Below are positions 41,364 through 54,764 of a stretch of DNA of 64,000 bases, piece after piece. The position numbers and the translations under genes are program-made. The notes below the pieces were generated by a model, which saw only the letters and a program-made list of their open reading frames with translations, was not told the origin of the DNA and searched no databases. The first letter of the stretch is position 1. Each line of letters starts with the position of its first letter. Origin of the DNA: Piromyces finnis (lineage: Eukaryota > Neocallimastigomycota > Neocallimastigomycetes > Neocallimastigales > Neocallimastigaceae); contig MCFH01000018.1 in NCBI GenBank assembly GCA_002104945.1, positions 744,001 to 808,000 on the forward strand, given 5' to 3'.

Positions 41364-42629
41364 CGGTAATAGTAAAATAAAAATATAATCATAGTCATAT
41401 TTCTACTTAAAATTAAAGTCGAAATCAAAATTCATGTTATAGTAGCCATAGCCATAGTCATAGTAAAATTGGAATAAGAAGAAAAATTTTTCATTTATAT
41501 TACTTGAATACTCAATGAAAGCTCCAAACTAACATTTTATTAAATATTTTTTCTTTTAATTATTGTTTCGATTTCTTTTTTTTTTTTTTATGTTTCTTAT
41601 TAAGCATTACCATTTAATAATAATAATATGAATATAAAAATATTTAAAATATATTTAGTTTCTTTATTCATCATCAATTCCTCCTTCTTCCCTTCTCTTT
41701 TATTAGGTTTACTCATCTTTTAACATTTTAATGTGGCCTTTTTTTAAAAAAAGAAAAAAAAAATTAATTTATTTTATATTATATATTATTAAATATATTT
41801 AAATATATATTATTAATTATTAATTATTATACTCAATTTATATTTATTTAAAATATAATTGATGACATAATCATATTAAATATTTTAACAATTTATTTTT
41901 GAAAATTAAAAATATCCATTGAATACAATTAATTGATAATATATAATTTCAATATATTTTAATAAATTGAATTTTATTATTCTTTTTTTTAAAAAAAAAT
42001 TTAAAGTTTTTATCAATTTTAAAAAAAAAATTATTTTTATTAAAAGCAATATAAAAGAAAGGAAAAAGTAACAAAAAAAAAAAAAAAAATAAAGGAAATT
42101 TTAATTGAATTAAACATTAAATTTATAATTAAAAAAAGGAGAATTATTGTTTTTTTTTTTTTTTAAAAAAAAAGAAATAAAAAGAAAAAATAAAATAATT
42201 ATTAAATAGAAATATTTATTAAATATTTTATTAAATATTATGTATTTAAATAAAAAAGAACCCTATTTTATTTATATTAAATTTTTATCTTCTTAAAATT
42301 TTGACATTGGTAATAGTAACAATTAGATAGTAACATCAATATTATTAATTACAATATTAAAAGAATAATAATAATTATAGTAATAGTAAAAGGCGACAAG
42401 AAAGAGATAGTACGAATTAAATAAAAACAAAAAGAAGATAAATATAAATAATATTATTAGGAAAATTTATATCTTTGAAATAAAAAGGTGGGAAAAAAGA
42501 AAAAGACAGAAAAAAAAATAACAAATTATTATTTCATTAAAGAAAATATATATATATATATTTATGCATATATTCAATAATAAGTTAAATGTTTAATAAA
42601 TAAATAAAACAGCAATAAAAGGCAACATT

Positions 42630-42741
42630 AATAATAATACTACTACTACTACTACTAATAATACTACTACTACTACTACTAATAATAATAATAATAATAA
42701 TAAATAGATATTGAAACAAAACAAAACAAAACAAAACAAAA

Positions 42742-42771
<30 letters not shown>
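42630..42771. repeat. CTA, TAA and AAAAC microsatellites followed by poly-A
   Basis: Blocks of CTA and ATA trinucleotides (about 42636-42704) precede a run of AAAAC pentamers (about 42715-42745) that ends in about 28 A. The order of a pentamer run followed by poly-A suggests slippage at an A tract. Confidence 0.9.
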
Positions 42772-42775
<4 letters not shown>

Positions 42776-43373
42776 TTTTAAAAAGCCTCATAAAAATTTT
42801 GTATTAATAATAACAAATATTTAGATTTTTGGTCGTTAAAATATTTAATACTATAATAAATATATTATTTAAAGACTATAAAAAGCATATACAAAAACAC
42901 AATTTTCTTATTTTTTTTAAAAATTTAATATCAATTATAGTTTATATATATGAAATGTATATTGTAAATATATTCAAAGGTTAATATAAACAACAACAAC
43001 AATAATAATAATAATACACCAATAATAACATAAATATACAATTTTTTTTTCAAATAATGAATAAAACTTTATATATAAAACAATAGTAAACTTAACTAAT
43101 AGACTTTTTTTTTTTCAAAAAAGAAAAAAAAAAAAATTAATAATACATTCTAAATAGCATTATATATAGTATATAATATATATTTTTATATTTTAAATCT
43201 CTTAAAAGATTTTCTGTTTGTTTAAATTTCAATTATAGTATTAAGTTTGAAATTTTTATTTTATTTTTCCCAATTTTAGTGGACACTATTAATATCAACC
43301 AATTCATAATTTTTTTTTTTTTTAAAGATTGTATAAAAAAAAAATTTTTTTTTATTATTATATATATAAAACA

Positions 43374-46300
43374 ATGAATACAAATAAAGAATTTGAATAT
43401 CGTCTGCCAAGTAGAAATCCCCTCAATATTAATGGATATAACCAATTTATAAATTCAATGAATGAAAATGTTGTTAAATATGAAAAAAAAAAGAAAAAGA
43501 AAGAGTACAACAATACTAATAAAGATAGTCATAAAAATAATAAAAATACAACCAAGATATCAGAAAATAAATATCTTCAATATGGTAATAAAACAGAAAA
43601 AAGAAACGGCGAACAAATGAGTAAAATTTATTATAAAGTTAAAAAAAGAAGTTATCGTCCAATAGTCAATAATAATATTTTTCAGGTGAAAATTCCTAAT
43701 TCAGGAATGAAAGAAAGACATGAAGTATCGACAATGATAGATGAAAAAAGAAATAAAAAGTTGAAAGAATGTTATTTTTATCCTTATAGTTTACCAAATC
43801 CTATGATATTTGGTGACAACACCCATAACGAAACGTTAACCTCCATAAATAATTCAACTCCAAAGAATCCTTTTAAATACTCGTACAGTTACTTTGCTGA
43901 AGGTTTAAAAAGAAAAGAAAAAGATCAACTTTTATCAAATGAATATTGTAATCAATACTCTTCCTCTCACGATACCTTTATACCCGATCCTAAAATAAAT
44001 TCAAGAATTAAAGGTGAATTACAACCCAATTACCAGTCAGTAACATCAAGTCAAAATTCAGACTTTAACCCATCCCTACCTTCATATCATGATTCAATGG
44101 AAACTAAATATGATTACAATAATAATTTTATTCCCTATGATGTCGATAGGAATAATAGTTTTAATGTATCATTCCAACATTCCCATTTCGATAATAATAT
44201 AAAATTCTACAGTAGTAATACAAATAGTACAAATAATTTTTATTTTAATCATTATGATCATTATAACCATTCGGACCGACCCTCTTCTCATTTCCATCCA
44301 ATACAATCAAAATCTAATCAAGATTGGGAAGAACCTACCCCTTTCCAAAATAATTATCTATATTCACCACCACATAGAAACAATTATTATTCCACAATAC
44401 AAATACCTTTTCCTGAATCCTTTAAAAATAAAACTGACATAGGAAATAAAAATTTAAAAAGTATTATGTCACCTACCAAAAGAAATAAAGGTAAATATGA
44501 CCAAGAAGAAAATTATCATCCTCAAGGAATGAAACGTGACTATATCACTTCCTTTTCTATCGATTTACCCTCTTATGAGGATGATCAAGGTCGATCTTTG
44601 ACGCAAATCAAAAAAATAAGAGGTAAAGGCCATCAAAAAACATCGTTAGCTTCATTATCCTTATCACAACCTACTACAAATCTTAACCATAATTATGCAT
44701 TATATGATCGTTTACCTTCCACAACGAACCATCTATCCACCACTAAAAATTATAATACCCATCCTCAAGAGTGTCATTCCAATAATAACTCTACTAAAAT
44801 AACACCACCCGCCAAATCGATTGATAATAATTCTTTCTCTGACTCGATTAAGAAGAAACTTAGTATTCCATCCTTACTCTATGAAAATCCCCCCACAAAT
44901 TCAATAAAATCTCAAAGTGACATTGGAAATTCTTCCACACCTACAGCATACGCAACCGAATACCAAAATGATAATGGAAATCCTTCTACAGCTATAGAAT
45001 ATACAGTCAGATCTCAAAGTGATAATAGAAATCCTTCCACAACTACAACATATACAATGAAATCTCAAAGTGGTAATGGAAATCCTCCTACAACATATAC
45101 AACCCAATCCCAAAATGGTAATGGAAATCCTCCTACAACATATACAACCCAATCCCAAAATGGTAATGAAATGAAATCTTTTAAAAAACATGATGTTCAA
45201 TTTATAATCAATTCTGAATCACCTTTTATTAAATCAACACATTTATCCGCACCTTCCAACTCTTTTTCAACTTTTTCCTCTTCGTCTTTAAAAAATACTA
45301 AAATTCTGGATGAAGCCTCTAGTAGTAGAGCATGTTATTATGATACCCATCCAAAGGAGATTATTTTCCCATGCGAAAAGAAAAGTAATTATGAAGTCGA
45401 AAATAAAAGGACCATTTTTTCTAATGCTTATTCTCCATCATTTGATTTAAATCAAACGCATTCACACTACGCTCCTTCCCCTTCATTTTCACCTTCTCCT
45501 TTAGCCTACCCATTCTATCGTGTACAATCTTTTAGTCATAGTAAAAGAAAAGATGATCTACCTTTAGATCATCATCAAAATTATCCATCTAAACCCTTGA
45601 CAGATTCACTTTTGTCACCTTTAGCAACCATTCCTCATTCTAAGCATTATTCAAAAATGCCATCTCAACATAGACCTCCTATCTCACTAGATTCAACATT
45701 TCCATATCATACTACATCTAAATCTTTTCCTTTCAATAATGTATCCTCATCATCTAAATTATCTTCACGTTTGTCTTCTTCTTCTCAAAAGAATCCCTAT
45801 CGTTCTTCTTCATCGATTAATCCTCCACTTTCACCTACAACTACTTCTTCATACAATAATAATCCAATACCAACAACAATACTAACAACAACACCAATAT
45901 CAAACACTAACATCAAGTCAGATTCAAAAAGATCACCTTTTTCTTATCCTTCCACCATGAATCATTTCAATTATTTATATTCCTTAAAAAATGAAAACGT
46001 TAATCAACAGTCATTTAGATATCCAAAATTTTCCCAACCTAATTCCTTCTTGAATAATGATAATAGAAGTACAAGAGGACAAGCTTTAATCAATCCCACT
46101 ATAAAATATTTACCCTCCTATTCTACTTTTCATACCCCTTCTTCTTCTTCTTCTTCTTCTTCTTCTTCAATTTCCTCCTATTTATCCACAAAAGCAATAC
46201 CCTCAACAACCTCCTATTATCCAATTCCTTACTATTTAAAACATAAAAAGAATAAAGACAATTATTCTTCATTCTATATTAATACTAATCTCTTAAAAAA

Positions 46301-46604
46301 ATCATCTTTATCACCAATGCTTCATCATTCTCGACATGTTTTACCTTCTTATCTTTTCAAAAATAAACAACACAGTCATAATCATAAATCAAATGAAAAA
46401 GTTATTGATTTAACAAAGTCGGAACAATATTTACGTACCATGTCACAAGAGGATGGATGTCATACTGGAGGATATATCTGGAATACAGAATTTCTTTGTA
46501 AATGTAATGTTACCCCACATGAAAATATTCCTATTCCATCAACAACAGTAAAAGTGGATGATATTATACTTACTGAAGAAGATTTAAATTTTTTTAAAAA
46601 ATAA
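43374..46604 (+). CDS. Ser/Asn/Pro-rich protein with a C-terminal SUMO-interacting-type motif
   Basis: A single exon of 1076 residues from ATG 43374. Most of the protein is low-complexity and probably disordered: a Lys-rich stretch near 35-60, a Tyr/His/Asn-rich middle, and long Ser/Pro/Thr runs (including an 11-residue Ser run near 930). Residues about 510-600 contain five degenerate repeats of a Q(S/N)xNGNPxTxY type unit; the last two are exact 45-bp DNA copies (45072-45161). The only compact-looking part is the last 70 residues. It contains VIDLTKSEQ (1010-1018), which fits the consensus hydrophobic-hydrophobic-D-L-T of SUMO-interacting motifs, then a Cys/His-containing stretch (GCHTGGYIWNTEFLCKC) and an acidic end. 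Many S/T-P sites could be phosphorylated. I recognise no family. A nuclear role is possible but only inferred. Confidence 0.75.
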   Translation: MNTNKEFEYRLPSRNPLNINGYNQFINSMNENVVKYEKKKKKKEYNNTNKDSHKNNKNTTKISENKYLQYGNKTEKRNGEQMSKIYYKVKKRSYRPIVNNNIFQVKIPNSGMKERHEVSTMIDEKRNKKLKECYFYPYSLPNPMIFGDNTHNETLTSINNSTPKNPFKYSYSYFAEGLKRKEKDQLLSNEYCNQYSSSHDTFIPDPKINSRIKGELQPNYQSVTSSQNSDFNPSLPSYHDSMETKYDYNNNFIPYDVDRNNSFNVSFQHSHFDNNIKFYSSNTNSTNNFYFNHYDHYNHSDRPSSHFHPIQSKSNQDWEEPTPFQNNYLYSPPHRNNYYSTIQIPFPESFKNKTDIGNKNLKSIMSPTKRNKGKYDQEENYHPQGMKRDYITSFSIDLPSYEDDQGRSLTQIKKIRGKGHQKTSLASLSLSQPTTNLNHNYALYDRLPSTTNHLSTTKNYNTHPQECHSNNNSTKITPPAKSIDNNSFSDSIKKKLSIPSLLYENPPTNSIKSQSDIGNSSTPTAYATEYQNDNGNPSTAIEYTVRSQSDNRNPSTTTTYTMKSQSGNGNPPTTYTTQSQNGNGNPPTTYTTQSQNGNEMKSFKKHDVQFIINSESPFIKSTHLSAPSNSFSTFSSSSLKNTKILDEASSSRACYYDTHPKEIIFPCEKKSNYEVENKRTIFSNAYSPSFDLNQTHSHYAPSPSFSPSPLAYPFYRVQSFSHSKRKDDLPLDHHQNYPSKPLTDSLLSPLATIPHSKHYSKMPSQHRPPISLDSTFPYHTTSKSFPFNNVSSSSKLSSRLSSSSQKNPYRSSSSINPPLSPTTTSSYNNNPIPTTILTTTPISNTNIKSDSKRSPFSYPSTMNHFNYLYSLKNENVNQQSFRYPKFSQPNSFLNNDNRSTRGQALINPTIKYLPSYSTFHTPSSSSSSSSSSISSYLSTKAIPSTTSYYPIPYYLKHKKNKDNYSSFYINTNLLKKSSLSPMLHHSRHVLPSYLFKNKQHSHNHKSNEKVIDLTKSEQYLRTMSQEDGCHTGGYIWNTEFLCKCNVTPHENIPIPSTTVKVDDIILTEEDLNFFKK

Positions 46605-46646
46605 ATTAGAATAAGGGAATTTACATAAATATCAAGGGAAGATAAG

Positions 46647-46678
<32 letters not shown>

Positions 46679-47330
46679 CTTTTAAAAAAATTTTTTTACT
46701 CAAATCTTTAATAATAATAGAAAATAATAATCATATCAACATTTATATTATACTATTCCATAAAATCTTTTTTTTTTTTTTTCTTTTCTTTTAATATAAT
46801 AGTAAATCCTCCATCTCAAAAAGTAAGTAAATTTAATATTTTTTTTTTCTTTTTCAGTTGTATATAATAAAATAGGGTGAAATTTTATTTTATTTTTTTT
46901 TTTTTTTCTTTCTTTTTTTCTTTCTTTTTCTATTATTCCTTTATTGTAAAAAAATTTAATGATACCATCAACTGTAGTTTAAATTTTAATAAAAAAAATG
47001 AAACAAAATCAAAAATATTTATTATTGTTTTGTTGCTTTATTTTATTATTTTTATTTAGTTTTTGTTTGTTTGTTTTTGTTTTTGTTGTTTTATTTTATA
47101 TTCTTTGTATTCTTTGTATTGCTTGTTTATTTGCTTACTTGATTTTTTTTTTTTTTTTTTAATACATCAATAAATATATTGATAAAAAAAAATTTTTTTT
47201 TTTTTTTTGAATTATTTTATATTACATAGATGAATTAGAAAATGAGGTAAAAATAAAAAATTTACCTTTTCAACAAAAATGAAATATAAAGAGTGTGAAA
47301 AAAAAAAAAAAAAAAAAAAGTGATTATACT

Positions 47331-47364
<34 letters not shown>

Positions 47365-47532
47365 CAACTATTGAATGGATTGTATATAATGAATGGCTTA
47401 AATTGCTTATTTTTATTATTATTATGACTACAAACATCAAGAGTTTCATTTCTTTTATATATTTATATTTTTTATGTTATTATTATTATTATTAAAATTC
47501 AATTAGTATTATTAAAAAGTTTATGGAAATTT

Positions 47533-47563
<31 letters not shown>

Positions 47564-48341
47564 GATAAAAGAAAAAATAAAATAAAATAATAAAAAAAAA
47601 AAAAAAAATAAAATAAAAAATAAAAATAAAAATAAATCTTTTTTTTTTTTTTTTTTTATTAAATATAAAAAAAGATATCCATTTAAAATAATAATATTAA
47701 TATTAATACTTTTAAAAAAATAATAAAAGAAAAAAGCATTAAATTAAAAGATATTTTGAGGTTGATAGTTTTAGTTTTTAAATTTATAAAATTTTTATAT
47801 AATAAAAACATAAATAATATATTATTTTTTTTTCTAGTTTTTTTTTTTATAAAAAATTTTGAAAAAAATAAAATCGTTGTAAAAAAAAATATATATATAT
47901 ATATAATATTAATAATAAAAATAAAATAATAAAATGGTAGTTTATACAATATTAATATTGGTTAATTGTATATGTTTTACAAAAGGATAGTGTCATTAAT
48001 TGTTGTAAAAAAAAAAAAAAAAAAAAAAAAGTGTCATTGATGTTTTTCATTGAATTGTTCATGATGTTAGGGTATGAATTAAAATATATATATTATTTAA
48101 ATTCCATTAAATATTTTAATTAGAAAGAATCAATAAAAGGAATAATGGTAAATAATAACAAAAAAATGATAATTTTTCTTTTTTAGTTATTATTTATTAT
48201 TACCTTTTTTTTATTGGATGGTCCACTTTACCACTTTATTATTATTAAATTTTTTAAAAAGTAAATTTTTAATTCTTTTTTCTTTTTTTTTTTTTTTACT
48301 TTTTCCCTTTTTTCTCCCTTTTCTTCATAGCCTCGCTTTTT
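46605..48341. other. AT-rich spacer between convergent genes
   Basis: The gene to the left and SKT5 to the right end towards each other. Only homopolymers and short simple repeats are visible, among them A/T runs of 20-30 bases near 46653, 47299, 47332 and 48006. Confidence 0.6.
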
Positions 48342-51300
48342 CTACATAATAATACATTTATCTTTAGATGATGAGGAGGATGAATTCTTTCTTTCAGATG
48401 ATACAGAATCAGAATCATCATCTGATTTCTTTTTAAGTTTAATAGTATCACCATTTAATATACTTTCATACTTTGTTTCAGTGGTGAAATGAAGATTCAA
48501 TTCATCTTCAATTAAATCATAATTACATGGACGTGAAAATATTTCTTTTTCAATCAATGGAAGTTCACTTGATTTATGTCCATTGAGCCAATAAACACAT
48601 GACTTTTCACTCATTTTCTTAATAGCCTTTGGATCTTTATGAGTGGATGCAACGTAATACCATTTCATGGCTTCTTCAGCATCCCTATTAATACCAATAC
48701 CATTATCGTAAAAGTAACCAATGGCAAATTCAGCTTTTGGAAGATTACGTTCAGCAGCTTTACGAGTCCATTGGAAGGCAATTTCATTGGAGGGTTCAAT
48801 AACATACTCTACCACTTCATTATTTTGTTCTTTATCATTTGCTGTAGTGTGCGATACTTGACTACCAGTTAAATACCAACCTGCTAATTCAAACATAGAT
48901 TCCCCATGTCCTTTAGCGGCAGCCATACCAAAGTATTGTATAGAGGTCTTGGCATCAACTTCAACACCTAAACGACCATGTTCATAACAAAGACCAAGTT
49001 TATATTGGGATTGAATATGACCAAGAGTTGCGGCTTTGTTCAATAATTGAACGGCATAATTATTATCACGAATAATAAGATTAGGAATACCACGTTCATA
49101 AATGGTAGAAAGATGATAAAAAGCTTGTGGATATTGCTTATTAGCATACATAGTTGAAAGTCTTAACCAACGAACCCCTTCCTTTAAGTTGGTTTTTAAA
49201 CCTAACTCACCATTAAGATTTGCTAAACCAAGACGACACATGGCACCTGGATGATTTAAAGTGGAGGCTTTTTGATAAATTTGGAAAGCTTTACGTTGAT
49301 CGGCTCGAGTACCTAAACCTAATTCATGGCAAACCCCTACGGTAAAGCAAGATTCCTTATGATTACTCTTGAATGCCTGGAAGAAACAATTATATGCCTT
49401 ATTATAATTTGGCTTGAAATTATTTAATTCAACAGTAGTAATACCCGGAAAACCACTAGCATAAAGATTACCAAGAAGGTATAAACTATCACCATGTTGG
49501 GTGGATTGACAAGTTTTTTTCATAATCTTCATTAAATTTTTACGGTATACCTCATGAATAGCAACTGGAAGTAATTGTATATTATTGGCAACATAAAGTA
49601 AATTAGCAAAACGAAGATCATGATCCTTGATAGTTTTACTAGCTTCTAATGCATCATCTAACTTCTTCTTTAATATAATAGTTGAATCCTTCTTTTCCGG
49701 TGAAAGTCCTTCTAAAACTTCGCTAACATTATCAGCACTTTCTTCATCGTAGAAAGACACTGATGAATTATTGCTATCAATATTTTCTAATGAAAAGTTG
49801 GTGGAACTTAATTCGGATTCATCATCTTTAATTATTGATTTTATTAAAAATACAATGAATTTGATTTTACCATATTGAATAAAATATTAAACATTAATGA
49901 AAAAATATAGAGTTAGTTCAAATTTAAATGATTGATTTTAAAAATTGTTGACATTTATTATTGTATTTCGATTTATATTAAAAGAATAGTTAGGCATGAA
50001 GGGATATTGTTGTATTTCGAAATATTGTGAAGAAAGTAGTTATGATTTACAAACATAAATTATTGAATTTCGGTATATATTATTAGTTAAAGACGCATTT
50101 TGCATATATTTTTGTATTTTGAGATATATATTGAAATTTTAAAAATTTTCATATTGTATTTTTAGAATAAAAATATTGATATATATAATTATAAAGTTGA
50201 AGGACAAATAGAAATATAATGGAAATAAATGATAGATTGGAGATGTAAAGTATATATATAGAGTATTTTTCATAATATCATAAAATTTATTTAAGTATTA
50301 ATAAATAAAAATAATCGATAATCGATAGATAAATATATAAAGTATAGGATTAAAAGTTAATAAATTATTGATAATTTTTAAATAAAAATCTAATATATAA
50401 TAATAGTATATAAAAAAAATTACCATTCTTTTTATTTTCTTTATTCATTATATTTGGTGAAGATTCAGAACGATTACGAACACCATCCAAAAGATTTGAC
50501 TCTACTGAGAATAAGGAAACAGTATCATTCTTATTACGTCCAACACCTAAACCTTTAGACTTTTTACCCTTCTTTTTATCAAGACCAAATTCACCACCAG
50601 TATCAGATTTACTTTTAAGGAAATTACCGGGTGTGGTAAGGAAACTCTTCATACTACTAATACTATTCTTTCTATGCTTACCACACTTTAAACGTTCCAC
50701 AGATGACATTTTACGAGGTGAACTCATGAAAGAATAACTATCACCATAAAGACTTTCTTCATATTCCTTTTGACGTAAAGCCAATTCCTGAGAAGACATT
50801 GGTGTAGGAAGAAGAGATGGATCGATTTTACCGTCAGGTCCGGTTGGAATAATAAATAAAGGTACACTTTTCGAAGAAGTTCCAGATAATTCTCCACTTT
50901 TTGGAGTTGCAGTACCTGATTGAGGAGCACTTGGGGACATCATTGTGGAAGATAAGGGTATTAATAAGGATTGTCTTTTGCCTTTTTTTGCTACATTTGA
51001 TTTACTTTTTTCACGAAGACGAGGTGTTACTGGTGAAAGGGATTCCTCTATTTCTTCGGATAGGGCTGGAGATGCTAATTGACTAATAGCTGAATTTGAT
51101 CTTGATTTAGTCTTATTTTTTTTAGACTTTTTAGCCCCTGTATATGGTATTAAATTTCCATTACCATCGGGTATCATAATCGGTATTTTTTCACCATTAG
51201 GACCTACTGGCATCATTCCTTCAGGGATGACAAAGTTTTGAAGATCCGGTAAGGTAGTTGATTTTCTATAGGATGATATACCAGTATTAATCGAGGAAGT

Positions 51301-51474
51301 AGTAGAAACATAAGATAATCTATTATTCTTATAACGTTCTGGTTGATTTTTTCTTGGTTGTCTAGAATTTGGACTTGTTATTGCTTCTGAACTTTGACTT
51401 TTTTGCTTATTATTGTAAGCTATATTGGGTGGAGTTAATGGTGGTGATGCTAATCCTAAGTTTTTATTTGACAT
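48342..51474 (-). CDS. SKT5: Skt5/Chs4-type chitin synthase activator (Sel1 repeats, CaaX)
   Basis: Exon 1 is 51474-50424 and exon 2 is 49825-48342; the 598-bp intron runs from GTAATT to TTAAAG and the joined frame gives 844 residues. The first 375 residues are Ser/Pro/Lys-rich and disordered, with a GPNGEKIPIMIP...GNLIPYTG segment. From about 470 a series of about seven Sel1-like repeats follows, recognisable by LYLLGNLYASG, SCFTVGVCHELGLGT, AMCRLGLANLNGELG, SQYKLGLCYEHGRLG, SMFELAGWYLTGS and AEFAIGYFYDNGIG. The last four residues are CIIM, a farnesylation-type CaaX box, as in yeast Skt5/Chs4. In yeast that protein activates chitin synthase III at the plasma membrane and bud neck. The family assignment is strong; the role in this organism is inferred. 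Exon 2 alone has no in-frame ATG at its start, which supports the joined model. Confidence 0.9.
49826..50423 (-). other. SKT5 intron
   Basis: At 598 bp this is longer than most introns in the window. It is plain AT-rich sequence; no embedded gene or element is visible. Confidence 0.7.
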
Positions 51475-52998
51475 TTTTTATATTATTTATATACTTTTTA
51501 AAGGAAAAATTATAATATTCTAATAAAGATAAAAAAAAATTTTTTTTTCAAAGAATTATTATTAATTATATATATTAATATTAGATTTTGGTTGGTTTGT
51601 TTTTATATATATTATATTCTTTTTTCCTTTTTTTCTTTTTGCGATATATATAATAGAATTTGACAATTTAGTTTTATCCTTTGAAGTATTTAATAAATAA
51701 ATAATTTATATAATTTATTTTTATTATCGCAATTTTTTATTATTCTGAATGAATAGTGTTTTATAATACAAGTATAATTTTTATTTTTTTTCGATATACG
51801 ATAATATTGGAGTGTATTAATAAGTTATATAGTTGATCTTTTACTGATATTTTTGATTATGTACTATTCTTTGGAATTATTAAAGTAAATTTAATTATTA
51901 ATTTGTTGCGAAATGTTTCGTCAGTGGTAATAGCTTATTAAATTACAAATAAAAAATAGTGATTTTTCTAAATATCACTATTTTTCTAAATATCAGTTTT
52001 CAAGAATAATTAAATCTCAAAAAATAATAAAAATTAATTATTTTTTTTAAAAAATTATTGCATAATTGTTTATTTTTAGAGTATTTAAAGTTTAATAGTC
52101 ATTAACTTTTTTGGAGAATAATAATTATTTTTTTGTGTAATATTACTCAATAATTTTGGTTGTTATTGTTGTTTTTGATAATCTTTATAATATGTTATAA
52201 AGTATATTGATTTTTTATATTATTTTTAAAAGATAATTTTCTAGAAATTCCTTTCAATTCTTTTACAGAGAAAATTAGCAAAAATTTTCAATATTATAAA
52301 ATAAAAATGTTATTAAATTGTAACGATAGTTTAAGATATATATATTAAATAGTAAATGTTATATTTTAAATACTTACTTAAATAATTCTTTTACTATTAT
52401 CTTTTATAAATTTACGGTTTTCTTTTAAAAAAAAAGAGTGAAAATTGTTTAAATTTTTAATTCCTTTTGGTATTTAATATATTGCTTTATATATATATGA
52501 TTATATGTTTGATTGAATAAAGTATGTAGTATTAACAACTTTAAATTTTTTTTATGGATTGCTATGTAAATCTTTTTCAAATATATTACTCTAAATATAT
52601 TGTAGTATATAGCAGTCAGTATAAGATAAATATGAAAATAAAAAATCTTTTATATTTTAAATCAATTTCAATATTGTTCGATTAATTTTTATATATATAT
52701 ATATATATATTTATATTTTTTTAGTAATAATACTATTAATTACTTTTGTTTCTTTAGTTTAAATCTATTTCAATAAAATTAAAAAAATCTAGTCAAAACA
52801 TAATTTAATAATTTTATTATTGAAAAAAGAAAATTATAAAAATAAAAAAAAGAATATTTTTTTTTTAATCTTTTATTATATTAAATAAAAATTAATATAA
52901 ATATTTGTTGACAGATTAACCCATAAAAAATAAAAAGATAAACAAAAAGAAATAAAAGTATAAATGGTATTATAATATTGTAGTAAATGAACATAAAA

Positions 52999-53113
52999 CT
53001 AAAATGAATAAACAATAAATAATATTGATTTAACTTTTTCAAAAAAAAAAAAAAAAACTAAAATGAATAAACAATAAATAATATTGATTTAACTTTTTCA
53101 AAAAAAAAAAAAA
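52999..53113. repeat. 59-bp tandem duplication ending in poly-A
   Basis: A unit that starts CTAAAATGAATAAACAATAA and ends in a run of A occurs at 52999-53057 and again at 53058-53113. The unique parts are identical and only the A-run length differs, so the duplication is recent. Confidence 0.9.
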
Positions 53114-54764
53114 GTTATTTATTCGTTATAAAAGTTATATTTAATAATGCCTTTTTTTTTTTTTTTTTTTTCTTATATATTTAATATCATTAATTAATAA
53201 AAGTAAATAAAAAGAAATTTATCAAATCAAATTGAATATATAAAATATTAAATAATGATTACAATTTTCGTTTTACCATTTTATCAATTCAATTATATTT
53301 AAACTCTAATACTTTCAAAAGATATAATAAAAAAAAAAAAACTTCTTTTTAATATACAAAGAAGGGGAAAAAAGTTTTTACAACATTGAATTAACATAAT
53401 TGTTTTATTTCTCTTTGACATATACATGTATCTTATTTCATTATCATTGTAACTAATGAATCTTTTTTTTTTTTTTTTTTTTTTACACTTTTAATTCTAA
53501 TTTATATAATAAAGTCAAATCTTAATACTATTAAAATAATTCAACAATTTTAGGTAAAAATTAACAAATACACCGTCAGCGCTGTATAGATTGTATATAT
53601 AACTTAAATTCGTTATTTTTTAGAATTTAATAGTAATTAAAATTCATTATCATCAAGAAAAAAGTAGTAAAGAAGAAATACAAATAAATTATATTAAATA
53701 TAAAAATAAGTTTCATTTAGCATCAATTCATTAATATTTATCCATAATAATAGTAAATTGTTTTCATCAATTAATACGATTTAATTAATGAAATGGCAAA
53801 TAAAAGTTTCTTCACCTTAATTATTTTTTTTTATATATAATCATGTTAATAATGATTAAAGTTTATTTTTTAAGAAAAATAAAATTGTATATAATTAGAT
53901 TATATTTAGTATTATAATAAGTAAACATAAAAGTTTTATGTTATAATAAATAATAATAAATAAAAAATGAATGATTATATTTTCATTATTCAATCATTTA
54001 CTAGTTTAACTCATAATAATCCTTTTTTTTTTCACATCTCCACCACCTTTTTTTAATCGCTTTTCAATAATACCTTTTCATATTTTCATTGCTTTTATCA
54101 AATTAAAAGATTTTTTGTTTATAATTTAATATACAAATTTCATTAATATATTGGAATTTAATTGTTAATATATTAGTGTAATTAATTATAACTTAAATTT
54201 AATAAATGAATCAATTTAAATAGATTCATAAACATAATTTTATTGATAGGATGAAAGCTTTAACTAATATATTTAAATATATTAATAGTATAAATAAAAT
54301 ATAATTGATTTAATTTAAATTAAATATTAACAATTTACTGTTTCATATATTATTAATTATATAGTTTTATTTTAAATTATTGAAAAAAGTGTAACATATT
54401 TTATAATAAGAAACTCACAATAAGAAAGTAGAATAAAATACCTAATATACATACATAAGAAAAAAAAAAGTTTAGAGAAAAAAAAAACATTAGAACTTAT
54501 ATATTATAAATGCTAGTCTCGTTAAAAGTGTTATTTTTATTTTAGTAATAATTATAGTGGTCATATTATTGAAATTTTAAATGATAATAAGAATTAATTA
54601 GTATATAAAGGTATTAAATTAATAATATAGAAAAATAAAATAAAATGTGTTGATATACCATTTTGTGTATTTAATTAGTGTTAATAGTACATTGTGATAA
54701 TATTTAAAAATAAGATTTCGTATATGCATTATTATTTATCGTTATAGATGATAATACTTGATAG

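Larger units (their letters stand above)
40767..43373. other. AT-rich intergenic region with satellites
   Basis: No gene is seen. The region contains a 233-bp TAATAG hexanucleotide array (41131-41363), CTA/TAA and AAAAC microsatellites (42630-42771), and A/T homopolymers. The last 300 bases should hold the promoter of the following gene. Confidence 0.6.

Noticed and set aside
41186-41428. Frame encoding about 60 consecutive leucines
   Set aside because: It is the reverse strand of the TAATAG array.
44901-45200. Minus-strand frame with repeated CICCRRISI pattern
   Set aside because: It is the shadow of the in-frame tandem repeats of the gene on the other strand.
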